A stretch of 64,000 nucleotides of DNA from assembly GCF_012641475.1 (NCBI RefSeq), contig NZ_JABAIL010000005.1:62001-126000 (forward strand), written 5' to 3'. Position 1 is the stretch's first letter; the number at the start of each line of letters is the position of its first letter. A model generated the notes under the pieces. That model ran no database searches. It worked only from the letters and a program-made list of their open reading frames with translations, and was not told where the DNA came from. Shown in pieces: positions 63,967 to 64,000 of the stretch. The position numbers were made by a program, and so were the translations under genes. This stretch comes from Flammeovirga agarivorans (GTDB taxonomy: Bacteria; Bacteroidota; Bacteroidia; Cytophagales; Flammeovirgaceae).

Positions 63967-64000
63967 CTGACGATTTGAAATAAAAAAAATCGACCTACAA

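Noticed and set aside
1-64000. tRNA, rRNA, CRISPR arrays, insertion sequences, prophage
   Set aside because: I looked for cloverleaf-like TTCGA loops, regularly spaced repeats, transposases and integrases and saw none.

Overview
The window reads as a chromosomal segment of a low-GC member of the Bacteroidota, most likely a marine Cytophagia/Flammeovirga-like organism (inference from gene content; no rRNA is present to confirm it). The support is a PorP/SprF-type type IX secretion (T9SS) protein, a giant secreted esterase with a T9SS C-terminal sorting tail, two carboxypeptidase-regulatory TonB-dependent receptors, a DUF5606 protein, an OlsF-like ornithine-lipid enzyme, no recognisable Shine-Dalgarno sequences, and repeated -7 promoter boxes of the Bacteroidota form TAnnTTTG. 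I found no tRNA, rRNA, CRISPR array, insertion sequence or prophage. Most transcription units end in clear hairpin terminators, several with near-perfect 14-17 bp stems that work in both directions.

Layout. 0-3 kb: the tail of a large surface protein, a PorP/SprF partner and a TonB. 3-14 kb: single genes (C45-type hydrolase, small unknown, PF10023 aminopeptidase, TonB-dependent receptor, GNAT) and a translationally coupled receptor/secreted-protein pair, then a lipoprotein. 14-19 kb: cystathionine beta-synthase, recA with a palindrome next to its promoter, and a BCCT transporter. 19-31 kb: a transport and regulation block. A TolC-HlyD-ATPase-permease efflux operon on the minus strand faces a GntR-controlled ABC-2 operon on the plus strand, followed by methyltransferase, NtrC-type response regulator and histidine kinase. 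Matching palindromes sit upstream of the efflux operon and of the regulator operon, suggesting one regulator controls both. 31-39 kb: beta-barrel, giant T9SS esterase, glycosyltransferase 9, ECF sigma factor, guanylate kinase. 39-49 kb: transporter-HEAT-cNMP fusion, rho with a structured leader, neutral-ceramidase family protein, three envelope proteins, TlpA-like reductase. 49-64 kb: a solitary rpoB, DUF5606, Ca/Na antiporter, PolX-like protein with a degenerate polymerase site, SDR, panB, RluA-type pseudouridine synthase, OlsF-like acyltransferase, flavin reductase and phosphosulfolactate synthase.

Four observations stand out. (1) The 500-bp AT-rich gap at 59.4-59.9 kb carries about nine DnaA-box-like nonamers, including an exact TTATCCACA, and looks like a replication origin or DnaA-binding locus. 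(2) The histidine-kinase gene and its flanks (30.05-31.45 kb) hold twelve copies of TTATCAACW on both strands and in several reading frames; the same nonamer recurs in the origin-like gap. (3) rpoB is followed by its own terminator and an unrelated gene rather than rpoC, starts with TTG, and has a long leader. (4) Several perfect palindromes (recA, GntR operon, efflux/regulator pair, gmk, rho leader) look like operators or leader elements.
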